NCBI GenBank assembly: GCA_008015595.1
Contig: SSFW01000160.1
Span: 1-33,807 of the forward strand
DNA length: 33,807 nt
Source: Nitrosomonas sp.
Lineage (GTDB): Bacteria; Pseudomonadota; Gammaproteobacteria; Burkholderiales; Nitrosomonadaceae
Reading direction: 5' to 3'
Part shown: one piece after another, positions 17,322-25,639 of the stretch
Position numbering within the stretch: position 1 is the first letter of the stretch
Layout of the letters: every line of letters begins with the position of its first letter
The notes under the pieces: model-generated
What the model was told of the DNA's origin: nothing
Seen by the model: the letters and a program-made list of their open reading frames with translations, nothing else
Database searches by the model: none
Made by a program: the position numbers and the translations under genes

Positions 17322-18674
17322 GTGCCGTTGTTTTCTTATAAACAAATCCGGTTACTTATGCTGCTTGCTGCAATGGGAGGGTACGTTACCGCTGCAAACG
17401 CAATTGGCTTATTGGATGCGTATGAGTCAGCCTTAATGCATGATCCAACTTTTCGTGCGGCCATCCATGAAAATGAGGCCGGACAGCAAGCAATTGCAAT
17501 CGGTCGGGCAGGACTATTACCCACTTTATCGATAACTCATCTGCAAAGTATAAGTCGAGGCACGCAAACGAATCCTAATATTGCAGGGATTAGTGAAAAA
17601 TCTAATCTAAGTTTTAATAGTGAAGTCACAACATTAACATTGCGACAACCCTTGCTGAACATGGAGGCTGTTACCAATTATGATCAAAGCCATGCCCGAG
17701 CAAACTCTAGCCAAGCTAAACTGATTGGTCAAAGTCACTTGCTCATCGTCCGGTTGGTAGAAGCTTATGTGAAAACATTGCTCGCGCAAGATCGCTTATA
17801 TTTAGCAAAGGCGCAAGATAAAGCGCTAGAAGAATTAAAAATTGTTAATCAAAATATGTTGAAGCGTGGTGAAGGGACCCATACCGATGTGCTAGAAACA
17901 CAATCGCGACATGCTTTAGCGCAAGCACAAGTTATCGAAGCTCAAGATGAGTTTGATACAGCTAAATTGGCATTATCAGCAATGATAGGGCAAGATGTCG
18001 CTGCTTTGGACGCTTTATCCAGCCATTTTAAAGTGCAGCCATTGTATCCCGCTGATTTTGAAAGCTGGCAAGAAATGGCACTGGTAGGTAATGCTGAGCT
18101 TTTAACACAACAACATATGGTTACTTCGAGTAAGCTAGAAATACAAAAAAGTCGAGCCGGGCATGCCCCCCGTGTGGATCTTGTAGCAAGCTTGAACCGT
18201 AACAATGCTGCTTCTTTTCTTTTTCCCGATCGTGATGCAACGTTTGGAACCATTGGCGTGGAAGTTAATTTGCCACTTTATGCGGGCGGACGTGTTATTG
18301 CGACAACGGATCAAGCCCAAGCGAATCATGCAAGAGCAGGTGCAGAGTTTGATGCGATCCGAGATCGAGTGCTGGTCGAATTACGTAAACAATTTCAATT
18401 AGCACAAAGCAGTATTAAGCGAATTGATTCTCTCGAATTAGCCGTAGATTCAGCGTTATTGCTTGTACAAGCGACGGATAAAAGCATTAAAGGAGGCGTG
18501 CGCATCAATCTTGATTTGCTGGACGCACAAAGGCAGCTATTTTTAGCGCAAGTTAATCTTGCAGAAGCAAAATATAACTACCTTTTGGCCTACTTACGAC
18601 TTCGCCTGGCGTCAGGAACTATCGCTTTAGATGACTTGGAGAAAGTTGCTGCCTACTTTGTTGCAAAAAACTAG
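17322..18674 (+). CDS. Type I secretion outer-membrane channel (TolC/PrtF family)
   Basis: The outer-membrane exit duct of the type I system, 450 residues. An N-terminal signal peptide is visible (basic KQIR, then LLMLLAAMGGYVTA, with cleavage likely after AANA near residue 27). The mature part begins IGLLDAYESALMHDPTFRAA, the standard TolC opening, and contains the two repeated outer-membrane efflux domains (LTLRQPLLNMEAVTNYDQS; EVNLPLYAGGRVIATTDQA). A VRINLDLLDAQRQLFLAQ stretch near the C-terminus is the family hallmark. The start is GTG, two bases after the membrane-fusion stop. No toxin, protease or RTX repeat gene follows; the next gene is on the other strand. Confidence 0.93.
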   Translation: MPLFSYKQIRLLMLLAAMGGYVTAANAIGLLDAYESALMHDPTFRAAIHENEAGQQAIAIGRAGLLPTLSITHLQSISRGTQTNPNIAGISEKSNLSFNSEVTTLTLRQPLLNMEAVTNYDQSHARANSSQAKLIGQSHLLIVRLVEAYVKTLLAQDRLYLAKAQDKALEELKIVNQNMLKRGEGTHTDVLETQSRHALAQAQVIEAQDEFDTAKLALSAMIGQDVAALDALSSHFKVQPLYPADFESWQEMALVGNAELLTQQHMVTSSKLEIQKSRAGHAPRVDLVASLNRNNAASFLFPDRDATFGTIGVEVNLPLYAGGRVIATTDQAQANHARAGAEFDAIRDRVLVELRKQFQLAQSSIKRIDSLELAVDSALLLVQATDKSIKGGVRINLDLLDAQRQLFLAQVNLAEAKYNYLLAYLRLRLASGTIALDDLEKVAAYFVAKN

Positions 18675-18699
18675 CCTACTTTAGTGCTTATAATTTCGA

Positions 18700-19167
18700 T
18701 TAATATTTACTTGCAAAAAATAGTATTCCTGCTTCGTAACAAATGAGCGTACTATAGCCGACTAGGATTAGTATCAACAAATGCTTAACTTTTAATGATT
18801 GTGTCAATTCGACATGATGATGAATCAAGAGGAAGATCATCGCAAGCGATGTAAGTGCTAGCTTGATGCTTACGAATTTCTCAGTACTATCATCAATAAG
18901 TACCGCCATGAAGTTATTAAGCTCTACGCCCCCTCTGGCTAGAATATTAAGCGTAAGTAAAGCATCTAATGCGCTGAGGATGATTGTTAAAATGGTGCAA
19001 AGCACGATGTAAGTGGAATAGGTATCAACATAAGCAGCGCCGCTGCCTGAGCGTCGTTTAAGAACGCGTTTACCTTGCTTAAGACCTAACTGATAGGGGC
19101 AAAGAAAGGGTATTGTAGAACGGCGGTCTAAAATTCTTTGATCAATAGTCATATTTGTATGCATCAT
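18700..19167 (-). CDS. Small membrane protein, DUF5658-like
   Basis: A 155-residue protein of unknown function. The N-terminal 50 residues are polar and basic (KQGKRVLKRRSGSG). At least three membrane segments follow: about 52-77 (IVLCTILTIILSALDALLTL), about 97-115 (KLALTSLAMIFLLIHHH) and about 127-152. The LSALDALLTLNILARGGVELNNFM pattern resembles the Asp-Ala-Leu-Leu-Thr and Gly-x-Glu-x-Asn motif of DUF5658. It is convergent with the type I secretion operon, 25 bases from its end, and divergent from rpmH. No partner gene suggests a role. The family call is from memory and moderate. The start has two adjacent ATGs; the first is given. Confidence 0.7.
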   Translation of the reverse strand: MMHTNMTIDQRILDRRSTIPFLCPYQLGLKQGKRVLKRRSGSGAAYVDTYSTYIVLCTILTIILSALDALLTLNILARGGVELNNFMAVLIDDSTEKFVSIKLALTSLAMIFLLIHHHVELTQSLKVKHLLILILVGYSTLICYEAGILFFASKY

Positions 19168-19340
19168 AGCTTATAACCTTTTCAATAATTAACAATTAGT
19201 CCTGCTAAACTGGGTAAGAAACGAAACATGATTATTCTTATCTGTGGGTTCAGGAACAACTGTACTCATGTACAAGCTAAGTGAATTGGTCGTGTCGTCT
19301 TAGGATAAAGCTTGCTGCAATTAATTGGGTGAAATTAAGG

Positions 19341-19370
19341 TTGACATCACTACCTTTAAAAGGTTGTAAT
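19341..19370 (+). promoter_or_regulatory. Sigma-70 type promoter of rpmH
   Basis: A perfect -35 TTGACA lies at 19341-19346, and TGTAAT (five of six matches to TATAAT) at 19365-19370, with an 18-base spacer. Transcription would begin near 19377, about 50 bases before the rpmH start codon. This is consistent with strong expression of a ribosomal protein operon. Confidence 0.65.
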
Positions 19371-19427
19371 ATACTGTTACAGAAATGAAGTTTATATTTA
19401 TTTGATCAACTAAAAAGAAAGTTTAAG

Positions 19428-19562
19428 ATGAAACGCACTTATCAACCCTCAGTTATCAGAAGAAAACGTACGCATGGTTTCCTTGTACGTATGAGAACCC
19501 GTAGTGGCGCTGCCGTTATTCGAGCACGTCGAGCGAAAGGTCGTGCACGTTTAAGTGTCTAG
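19428..19562 (+). CDS. rpmH: 50S ribosomal protein L34
   Basis: A 44-residue basic protein of the large ribosomal subunit. The sequence opens [19 protein letters not shown] and ends [10 protein letters not shown], the invariant L34 pattern, at the usual length. The ATG is preceded by an AAGAAAG stretch that can serve as the ribosome-binding site. It is the first gene of the conserved rpmH-rnpA-yidD-yidC-mnmE block. Normally dnaA lies just upstream in divergent orientation; here about 18.9 kb intervenes. Confidence 0.97.
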   Translation: MKRTYQPSVIRRKRTHGFLVRMRTRSGAAVIRARRAKGRARLSV

Positions 19563-19624
19563 GCCTCGCGCTTAAAGTCAGTATAAAGTAGAAAAGAAGA
19601 ATCCTTTATCGAATGGTTGGGTGA

Positions 19625-19987
19625 AAGAGAATCTTTTCATTTCCCAAAAAATTTAGGCTTCATCGGGCGAGAGAGTTTCAATCGGTTATTCAGTTTAAAC
19701 AATCTGTAAGTTCCCAGCTATTGCAGCTATACTTGAAGCCGAATAAAAGTGATTTTCCCAGACTTGGCTTGGTTGTTGCGAGAAAAGTAGCGCGGACTGC
19801 CGTGAGACGAAATAAATTAAAGCGAGTGCTGAGAGAGGTTTTTCGTTTGCACAAGCCTAAGTTAGGGAATAACGATTATATTTTTAGATTGCGAAATCTA
19901 CCTACGGGTATAAAGATTGTTCCTGCTGGTATCGCAAAAGAAGCTGAGATACTGATATTGAAGTCAAGGCAATGCGACAATTGTTAA
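19625..19987 (+). CDS. rnpA: Ribonuclease P protein component; start codon missing or out of frame
   Basis: The protein subunit of RNase P, which matures tRNA 5' ends. The open frame contains the conserved [17 protein letters not shown]-terminus, then [30 protein letters not shown], the RNR-like RNA-binding signature. The conserved region begins at once after an in-frame TGA at 19622-19624. The only ATG upstream in this frame (19613) is three codons before that TGA. A GTG at 19621 is one base out of frame: removing one base near 19627 would give [11 protein letters not shown], a normal start. The first usable in-frame start as sequenced is TTG at 19721, which would delete about 32 residues, including conserved ones. 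An ATC start at 19631 is a remote possibility. The 3' end overlaps yidD by 16 bases. Confidence 0.88.
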   Translation, partial: KRIFSFPKKFRLHRAREFQSVIQFKQSVSSQLLQLYLKPNKSDFPRLGLVVARKVARTAVRRNKLKRVLREVFRLHKPKLGNNDYIFRLRNLPTGIKIVPAGIAKEAEILILKSRQCDNC

Positions 19988-20181
19988 TCAAAATCATTGC
20001 CCTTTATCAGTATTGTATTAGTCCTTTATTACCGCCTTCTTGCCGTTATAGCCCGACATGTTCAATGTATGCAAAGGAAGCGCTGCTAAAATATGGCGTT
20101 ATGAAGGGAATAGTATTAAGTATTAAGCGCATTTTGCGTTGCCATCCCTGGAGTCGGGGTGGTTATGATCCTGTTCCCTGA
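19972..20181 (+). CDS. yidD: Membrane protein insertion efficiency factor YidD
   Basis: A 69-residue membrane-associated protein that assists YidC-dependent insertion. The whole sequence fits the family: an amphipathic N-terminus [20 protein letters not shown], the cysteine motif [18 protein letters not shown], and the C-terminal [13 protein letters not shown]. It overlaps rnpA by 16 bases in another frame, as is common in this operon, and precedes yidC by 88 bases. The length is typical. Confidence 0.96.
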   Translation: MRQLLIKIIALYQYCISPLLPPSCRYSPTCSMYAKEALLKYGVMKGIVLSIKRILRCHPWSRGGYDPVP

Positions 20182-20269
20182 ATCCTGAAAGGTAATAAAA
20201 TTTTAATAATAATGATCGACTTCCTGTTATGGGAAGGTTTATCGTAAAAAATAACACGTTTAATTTAAG

Positions 20270-21997
20270 ATGGAAACGAAGAAGCTTGTATTGATTTTTA
20301 TTTTTATCACTTCATTGCTGTTTATTTGGGAAGGCTGGATGAGGGAACGGGAGCGATTAGATAATCTTGCTAACGGTACCCTGGTAAATGACAATAATTC
20401 CGTTTCCCAACAAGGCCCTGATTCACCTCCAATACCCGGTGACGCACTCGTCTCTTCTCAGTCAAATCAGGATCGCGCATCAGGGATTGATGCCGCTTCA
20501 GCATCCACTGGGACACCACGTAACTTACCAACTGGGGAGCAAATCAAAGTCATTACTGATATGGTAATTGCTGAGATTGATACGGCTGGTGGGGATGTGC
20601 GTAAATTAGAATTACTTAAACATCCCTCAAGGGAAAATAAAGAAATACCTTATGCGCTTTTGCATAGTGATGCTACACAGACCAGCGTAGCGCAATCTGG
20701 GCTAATCGGTGAAGGATTTCCTACCCACAAAACGCAATATACCTTAGAGACTAAAGTACGTGAATATAGTCTCGAAGCTGATCAGGATAAAATTGAAGTT
20801 CGGCTGGTTGCTCCACGGGAAAATGAGGTTCAAGTCACTAAGATTTATACATTCAATCGTGGAAGCTATGTCATTGATGTTCGATTTGAAATAGATAATC
20901 AAAGCGAGGAAATTGTTCGCCCATTTGCGTATTTTCAAATGTTGCGGGACAGTAATCCGCCGGCTGGTGCAACGATGATGATTCCAACTTATCTCGGTGC
21001 TGCGATTTATACTGAAGATGAGAAATTTCAGAAAATCCAGTTTTCAGACTTAGATAAGAATAAAGCAGACTATCCTCGGAATGCGGATAATGGCTGGATT
21101 GCAATGCTGGAGCACTATTTTCTTTCTGCATGGCTTCCTCCACAAAAAGCGCCTCGCGAATATTTTGCAAAGCGTCAAAATGATAATTTGTATACTGCAG
21201 GAGTTATTTCCCCAGTCGGTGCGATTGATCCAGGAAAAACAACGAGTATTTCGATGCCGCTTTATGCAGGGCCGCAGGAGCAAGAGAAACTAGCAGAATT
21301 GGCGCCTGGCCTCGAATTGACTGTTGACTACAGCTGGTTAACTGTGATCGCGGCGCCATTGTTCTGGCTACTATCGTTTTATCATGAGTGGGTTGGTAAT
21401 TGGGGTGTTGCAATTATCTTGCTGACTATGACAGTCAAGCTTTTATTTTTCCCATTATCAGCCGCTGGCTATCGTTCAATGGCTAAATTGCGTCTTGTAA
21501 CGCCTAAGTTGCAGCGCATACAGGAACAATACAAGAGTGATCGTCAACAGATGCATCAGGCGATGATGGAACTTTACAAAGAAGAAAAAATTAACCCATT
21601 AGGTGGATGTTTACCTATTTTGGTGCAAATACCTGTATTCATCGCACTTTTCTGGGTGATTCTTGCGGCTGTCGAGTTACGATATGCTCCGTTTGCATTA
21701 TGGATTACTGATTTATCATCACCCGATCCACTTTACGTCATGCCCTTATTAATGGGGATATCGATGTTTATCCAGTTTAAGCTAAATCCTAAGCCTACTG
21801 ACCCGATCCAGGCTAAGGTTTTGCAAATCATGCCAATTGCCTTTAGCATATTTTTCTTTTTCTTTCCCGCAGGGCTTGTATTGTATTCTTTGGTAAACAA
21901 TATTTTATCTATCTTGCAACAATGGCAAATTACGCGTTTGTACGGTCAACCATCAAGTAATGACGCATCAACGAAAAAGAAAGCAAAGGAGAAGTAA
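20270..21997 (+). CDS. yidC: Membrane protein insertase YidC
   Basis: Inner-membrane insertase (Oxa1 family), alone or with SecYEG, 575 residues. The N-terminal anchor is METKKLVLIFIFITSLLFIW. A large periplasmic beta-sandwich domain (about 60-340) follows a low-complexity Ser/Pro/Asp linker. The conserved core has five helices from about 350 onward: WGVAIILLTMTVKLLFFPLS, then the PKLQRIQEQYKSDRQQMHQA cytoplasmic hairpin, NPLGGCLPILVQIPVFIALF, and FFFFFPAGLVLYSLVNNILS. The hydrophilic-groove Arg is present in the AAGYRSMAKLRL segment or near it. The tail is basic (KKKAKEK). The gene is intact. It is followed by a strong hairpin before mnmE. Confidence 0.97.
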   Translation: METKKLVLIFIFITSLLFIWEGWMRERERLDNLANGTLVNDNNSVSQQGPDSPPIPGDALVSSQSNQDRASGIDAASASTGTPRNLPTGEQIKVITDMVIAEIDTAGGDVRKLELLKHPSRENKEIPYALLHSDATQTSVAQSGLIGEGFPTHKTQYTLETKVREYSLEADQDKIEVRLVAPRENEVQVTKIYTFNRGSYVIDVRFEIDNQSEEIVRPFAYFQMLRDSNPPAGATMMIPTYLGAAIYTEDEKFQKIQFSDLDKNKADYPRNADNGWIAMLEHYFLSAWLPPQKAPREYFAKRQNDNLYTAGVISPVGAIDPGKTTSISMPLYAGPQEQEKLAELAPGLELTVDYSWLTVIAAPLFWLLSFYHEWVGNWGVAIILLTMTVKLLFFPLSAAGYRSMAKLRLVTPKLQRIQEQYKSDRQQMHQAMMELYKEEKINPLGGCLPILVQIPVFIALFWVILAAVELRYAPFALWITDLSSPDPLYVMPLLMGISMFIQFKLNPKPTDPIQAKVLQIMPIAFSIFFFFFPAGLVLYSLVNNILSILQQWQITRLYGQPSSNDASTKKKAKEK

Positions 21998-22010
21998 TAG
22001 AGAGTATCGG

Positions 22011-22043
22011 CGAATGAGTATTTTATTAAGTAATGCTCATTCG
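22011..22043 (+). terminator. Hairpin between yidC and mnmE, terminator or processing stem
   Basis: A 12-pair stem (22011-22022 with 22032-22043, one G-T wobble) around a 9-base loop lies 13 bases after the yidC stop. No U-run follows directly; a T-rich stretch occurs about 25 bases later. It may attenuate read-through into mnmE or stabilise the yidC mRNA end. Confidence 0.5.
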
Positions 22044-22120
22044 TCGGTTGAAATTTCGGTAATAATATTTTTTCGTGTCTTTCATTAATTAGACATACTA
22101 ACGATTAGAGTAAATGCTTC

Positions 22121-23476
22121 ATGTACAGCAGTGACATCATTGCTGCTATCGCAACACCACCAGGACGTGGTGGGATAGGAATTATCCGTATCTCTGGTAA
22201 CGATCTCGAAGAGATCATTCAACAATTGTTAGGGGATCTACCCAAGCCGCGCTACGCAAGTTTGAATTATTTTCTTGATCAAAATCATGAAGTAATCGAT
22301 CATGGAATTGCCATCTATTATGCTGCTCCCCATTCTTACACGGGCGAAGATGTTTTAGAACTTCATGGACATGGGGGTCCTGCTGTCATCAATTTATTAT
22401 TGAAGCGATGCTTAGCATTAGGTGCTCGCTTGGCCGAGCCTGGTGAGTTTACATTGCGTGCCTACTTAAATAATAAAATTGATCTAGTGCAAGCTGAGAG
22501 CATAGCGGATTTAATCGATGCTAGCACGGCTGGTGCAGCACGCAGTGCGCTGCGTTCTTTGCAAGGAAAATTTTCTGAAGCGATTCACGAATTAGTTCGC
22601 GCATTGATCGATTTGCGCATACAGGTCGAAGCGGCACTGGATTTTCCTGAAGAGGATATCGATTGGCTCGAAACCACGCACTTAAAAACACAGTTAAATC
22701 AATTATACGAAAAACTTGAGAAAGTCTATGTTTCATCACAACGTGGCAATTTGTTGAGAGAAGGCGCGAAAATTGTATTGATTGGACAACCCAATGTCGG
22801 AAAATCAAGCTTATTAAACCGACTGGCTGGTGATGAGGTGGCTATCGTTACTGAAATTCCAGGCACCACCCGTGATGCGATTCAACAGCTTATCCAGATT
22901 GATGGTGTTCCATTACACATAATCGATACGGCAGGATTAAGAGAAACGGAAGATATTGTGGAAAAGAAAGGAATTGAACGCACCTATACTGCGATGGAAC
23001 AAGCGGATTTAGCCTTGCTGTTGATCGATAGCCAAAATGAGTTATCTGAAGCCGATCAAAATTTATTGAGCAAACTACCTGTAAATCTTCCTGTCCTTAT
23101 CGTTTTTAATAAGATTGATTTGCTGAATCAACCAGCGAAGAGTGAAGATAAAAATGGGTACTCAATGATTTATCTTTCAGCTAAAACAGGTGTTGGTATC
23201 GAGATATTATGTGAAAAGATCCTTACATTAGTCGGTTGGCGTTCACATGTCGCTGGCGAAGGCATATTTATGGCTCGCCAGCGACACTTACAAGCGCTTG
23301 ATCAAGCGCAAAGACATTTAAGTAACGCAATCGCCTGGGCAAGCAGTGGAAAAGCGATAGAGGTCCTGGCTGAAGAATTACGGCTTGCGCAATATTCCTT
23401 ATCATCAATCGTCGGGGAATTCAGTGCAGATGATCTCTTGGGCGAAATTTTTTCGCATTTTTGTATTGGTAAATAG
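22121..23476 (+). CDS. mnmE: tRNA modification GTPase MnmE (TrmE)
   Basis: MnmE works with MnmG to install the 5-aminomethyl or carboxymethylaminomethyl group on wobble U34 of tRNAs. The tetrahydrofolate-binding N-terminal domain starts DIIAAIATPPGRGGIGIIRISG. The embedded G domain has the P-loop GQPNVGKS at 222-229, a G2 switch IPGTTRD, G3 DTAGL and G4 NKID. The C-terminal CIGK supplies the catalytic Cys. At 451 residues the length is normal. The ATG lies 123 bases after yidC, past the hairpin. The order yidC-mnmE is standard for betaproteobacteria and gammaproteobacteria. The gene is intact. Confidence 0.97.
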   Translation: MYSSDIIAAIATPPGRGGIGIIRISGNDLEEIIQQLLGDLPKPRYASLNYFLDQNHEVIDHGIAIYYAAPHSYTGEDVLELHGHGGPAVINLLLKRCLALGARLAEPGEFTLRAYLNNKIDLVQAESIADLIDASTAGAARSALRSLQGKFSEAIHELVRALIDLRIQVEAALDFPEEDIDWLETTHLKTQLNQLYEKLEKVYVSSQRGNLLREGAKIVLIGQPNVGKSSLLNRLAGDEVAIVTEIPGTTRDAIQQLIQIDGVPLHIIDTAGLRETEDIVEKKGIERTYTAMEQADLALLLIDSQNELSEADQNLLSKLPVNLPVLIVFNKIDLLNQPAKSEDKNGYSMIYLSAKTGVGIEILCEKILTLVGWRSHVAGEGIFMARQRHLQALDQAQRHLSNAIAWASSGKAIEVLAEELRLAQYSLSSIVGEFSADDLLGEIFSHFCIGK

Positions 23477-23674
23477 TAAAAAGACCACTAGAAAACCGAA
23501 ATTTGTTCAATTTTAATAACTTTAATATGGTTTTTCTCACATAAGAATAATTATCCACCTGCTATATTAATCTCCACGGAAAAATGGGATGATCGAGTAC
23601 TTCAGCTAGAGGCTTGAACTGATCGACCGCAGTTATTTTAATTGTTACGCAACTGAAATATAGGGGGATTAATC

Positions 23675-25573
23675 ATGAAAAGGCACCTTAAACCTGCTGT
23701 ACTTGTAATATTTTCAGTATTCTTTGGATTCAACTTGCTTCACACTCATGCGAAAGATGATTTTTCTGAAATTGTTCTTGTAGATGGAAAAGTTCAATCT
23801 CGCGTAGAGCTAGATCAAGGCTGGAGCCAAGAAATCCGCCAATTATTTTGGTTTACCAGCCAAGGTTCTCGCATTATTCCCTACAATTGGTTTGCTTGGT
23901 TAGAACAGGCAGATAACAACAGCTTATTTCGCAATGTTGAACATATGGAGATGCTACGCTATCTTCCCATGAATTCCTCGAAGCTAAACCCTGCTGGATT
24001 GCCCATTGGATTCGCTCTGGATACTGATCACAGCACAGGAAGAAAATGGGTAGGCCTTACTTGTGCTGCTTGCCATACCAATCAAATCGATTATCAAGGA
24101 ACGAGAATGTTAATCGAGGGCGCACCAACGCTTGCTAATTTCGTTAAATTTTTTGATGATTTGGTTAATGCGCTAAATAAAACAAATGATAATCCACAAA
24201 AATTTACCCGATTTGCTAAAAATGTATTGGGCAATCAATACTCAGAAACAACTGCAAATAAGCTCCATCAAGAGCTTGACCAGATCGCAGCTAAATTAGC
24301 GCAGCGTCGGATGGTTAATCAATTACCACCGGATTATCCTGAGGATTTTACGAGCTATGCGCGTTTAGATGCGTTTGGCAATATACAAAATGCTGCATCT
24401 GCTTTTGCTTTGCATGACCTAACGAATAGAAATGCACCAACCGCACCAGTTTCCTACCCTTTTTTGTGGGGAACGCATCAATCAGATGTTGTTCAATGGA
24501 ATGGGTCTGCGCCCAATACACCGATCATTGGACCACTTATTCGTAATATGGGTGAGGTAGTCGGTGTTTTTGGAGATTTGGAGATTAGCGAGGCGCCAAT
24601 CTGGAAAAAATTACTTGGAATCAAAGTAGAGTATAGCGCGCATGTCGATATCCATAACTTGGGTAAGCTGGAGCTATGGGTTAAGCATTTACGTGCCCCC
24701 AGCTGGTCCGATGGCAATATAAAATTGCCGGTTATTGATCAAGCTAAGGCAAATATCGGTGAGCGAATCTATATGGAGCGGTGTCTAGATTGCCATAAGA
24801 TCATTCCTAGCAATAAGCAAGCGGATCCCTATAAAGCAAAAATGATCCCTTTAAGTAAAGTTGGGACGGATTCCGCAATGGCCATCAATGCTGATTACCA
24901 TATGGCTAAATCTTTATTGTTAGAAGGGGTTAAATCCAATATTTTGATTGGAGATAAATTTACTGCGACCGAACCATCGATTGAATTGGCTGTTAATGGC
25001 GTAACTGGATTGGTACTAAAAGATTTAACCAAAGCAATTAAAGCTGGGATTATTACCGATGGCGGTCTTTTAGCAGAAATCGATGATAGATTACTAGAAC
25101 CGAGCCTAAAAAAAATCTTGGCTGGCATTAAATCTAAAAATGATATTTTGGAAAAATATTTAGAGGCTCGTAAAGATTTACGTAAGAGATTACACGCCAA
25201 ACTGAGTGAGCTGACAAAAGGATCGAGCTCATCAATTTCGCCTGAGCCGAACCTTGATGAACTTAAATATAAGGCGCGCCCGCTTAATGGTATCTGGGCC
25301 ACTGCGCCCTATCTTCATAACGGCTCTGTTCCTAATTTATGGGAATTAATGAAAAAACCTGAAGAACGAGTAACTCAGTTTTGGGTGGGTAGTCGAGAGC
25401 TCGATCCTGTCCATGTTGGTTTTGAAATCAATCAAGGTCTTTCGCAATTCAATGTTCATAAAGTGGGAACAAAAACAATCATACCAGGTAACTCTAATTT
25501 GGGGCATGATTATGGAACCGACTTGTCTGATGATGAAAAATGGTCTTTGATTGAATATCTGAAAACACTTTAA
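23675..25573 (+). CDS. Secreted di-haem c-type cytochrome, RoxA-like
   Basis: An exported cytochrome of 632 residues with a signal peptide (residues 1-26: basic KRHLK, hydrophobic VLVIFSVFFGFNLL, cleavage near HTHA). It has two haem-attachment motifs: CAACH at 130-134 and CLDCH at 370-374. Segments FTSQGSRIIPYNWFAWLEQ near 60-78 and YLHNGSVPNLWELM near the C-terminus match what I recall of the RoxA rubber-oxygenase and related di-haem proteins of the cytochrome c peroxidase superfamily. The role could be oxygenase-like or peroxidase-like electron transfer in the periplasm; the substrate is unknown. The ATG has a strong ribosome-binding site (AGGGGGATT). It is monocistronic and convergent with the two-component pair downstream. 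Confidence 0.85.
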   Translation: MKRHLKPAVLVIFSVFFGFNLLHTHAKDDFSEIVLVDGKVQSRVELDQGWSQEIRQLFWFTSQGSRIIPYNWFAWLEQADNNSLFRNVEHMEMLRYLPMNSSKLNPAGLPIGFALDTDHSTGRKWVGLTCAACHTNQIDYQGTRMLIEGAPTLANFVKFFDDLVNALNKTNDNPQKFTRFAKNVLGNQYSETTANKLHQELDQIAAKLAQRRMVNQLPPDYPEDFTSYARLDAFGNIQNAASAFALHDLTNRNAPTAPVSYPFLWGTHQSDVVQWNGSAPNTPIIGPLIRNMGEVVGVFGDLEISEAPIWKKLLGIKVEYSAHVDIHNLGKLELWVKHLRAPSWSDGNIKLPVIDQAKANIGERIYMERCLDCHKIIPSNKQADPYKAKMIPLSKVGTDSAMAINADYHMAKSLLLEGVKSNILIGDKFTATEPSIELAVNGVTGLVLKDLTKAIKAGIITDGGLLAEIDDRLLEPSLKKILAGIKSKNDILEKYLEARKDLRKRLHAKLSELTKGSSSSISPEPNLDELKYKARPLNGIWATAPYLHNGSVPNLWELMKKPEERVTQFWVGSRELDPVHVGFEINQGLSQFNVHKVGTKTIIPGNSNLGHDYGTDLSDDEKWSLIEYLKTL

Positions 25574-25639
25574 CAAGCGATACGATACTGTCAGAAAATT
25601 TGATCTTTGATAGATAGGGTTTTGGGGGAGCGAGAAAAG

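Noticed and set aside
19261-19274. Short dyad TGTAC/GTACA upstream of rpmH
   Set aside because: Five pairs only, easily due to chance, and not positioned at the rpmH promoter.
19613-19627. TGA read as tryptophan genome-wide
   Set aside because: Several genes here end in TGA with correct overlaps to the next start (for example at 7796, 9046 and 9999), so TGA is a normal stop.
19721-19987. rnpA starting at TTG 19721 as the definitive gene
   Set aside because: The conserved RNase P protein sequence continues upstream to about 19625, so this start would remove conserved residues.
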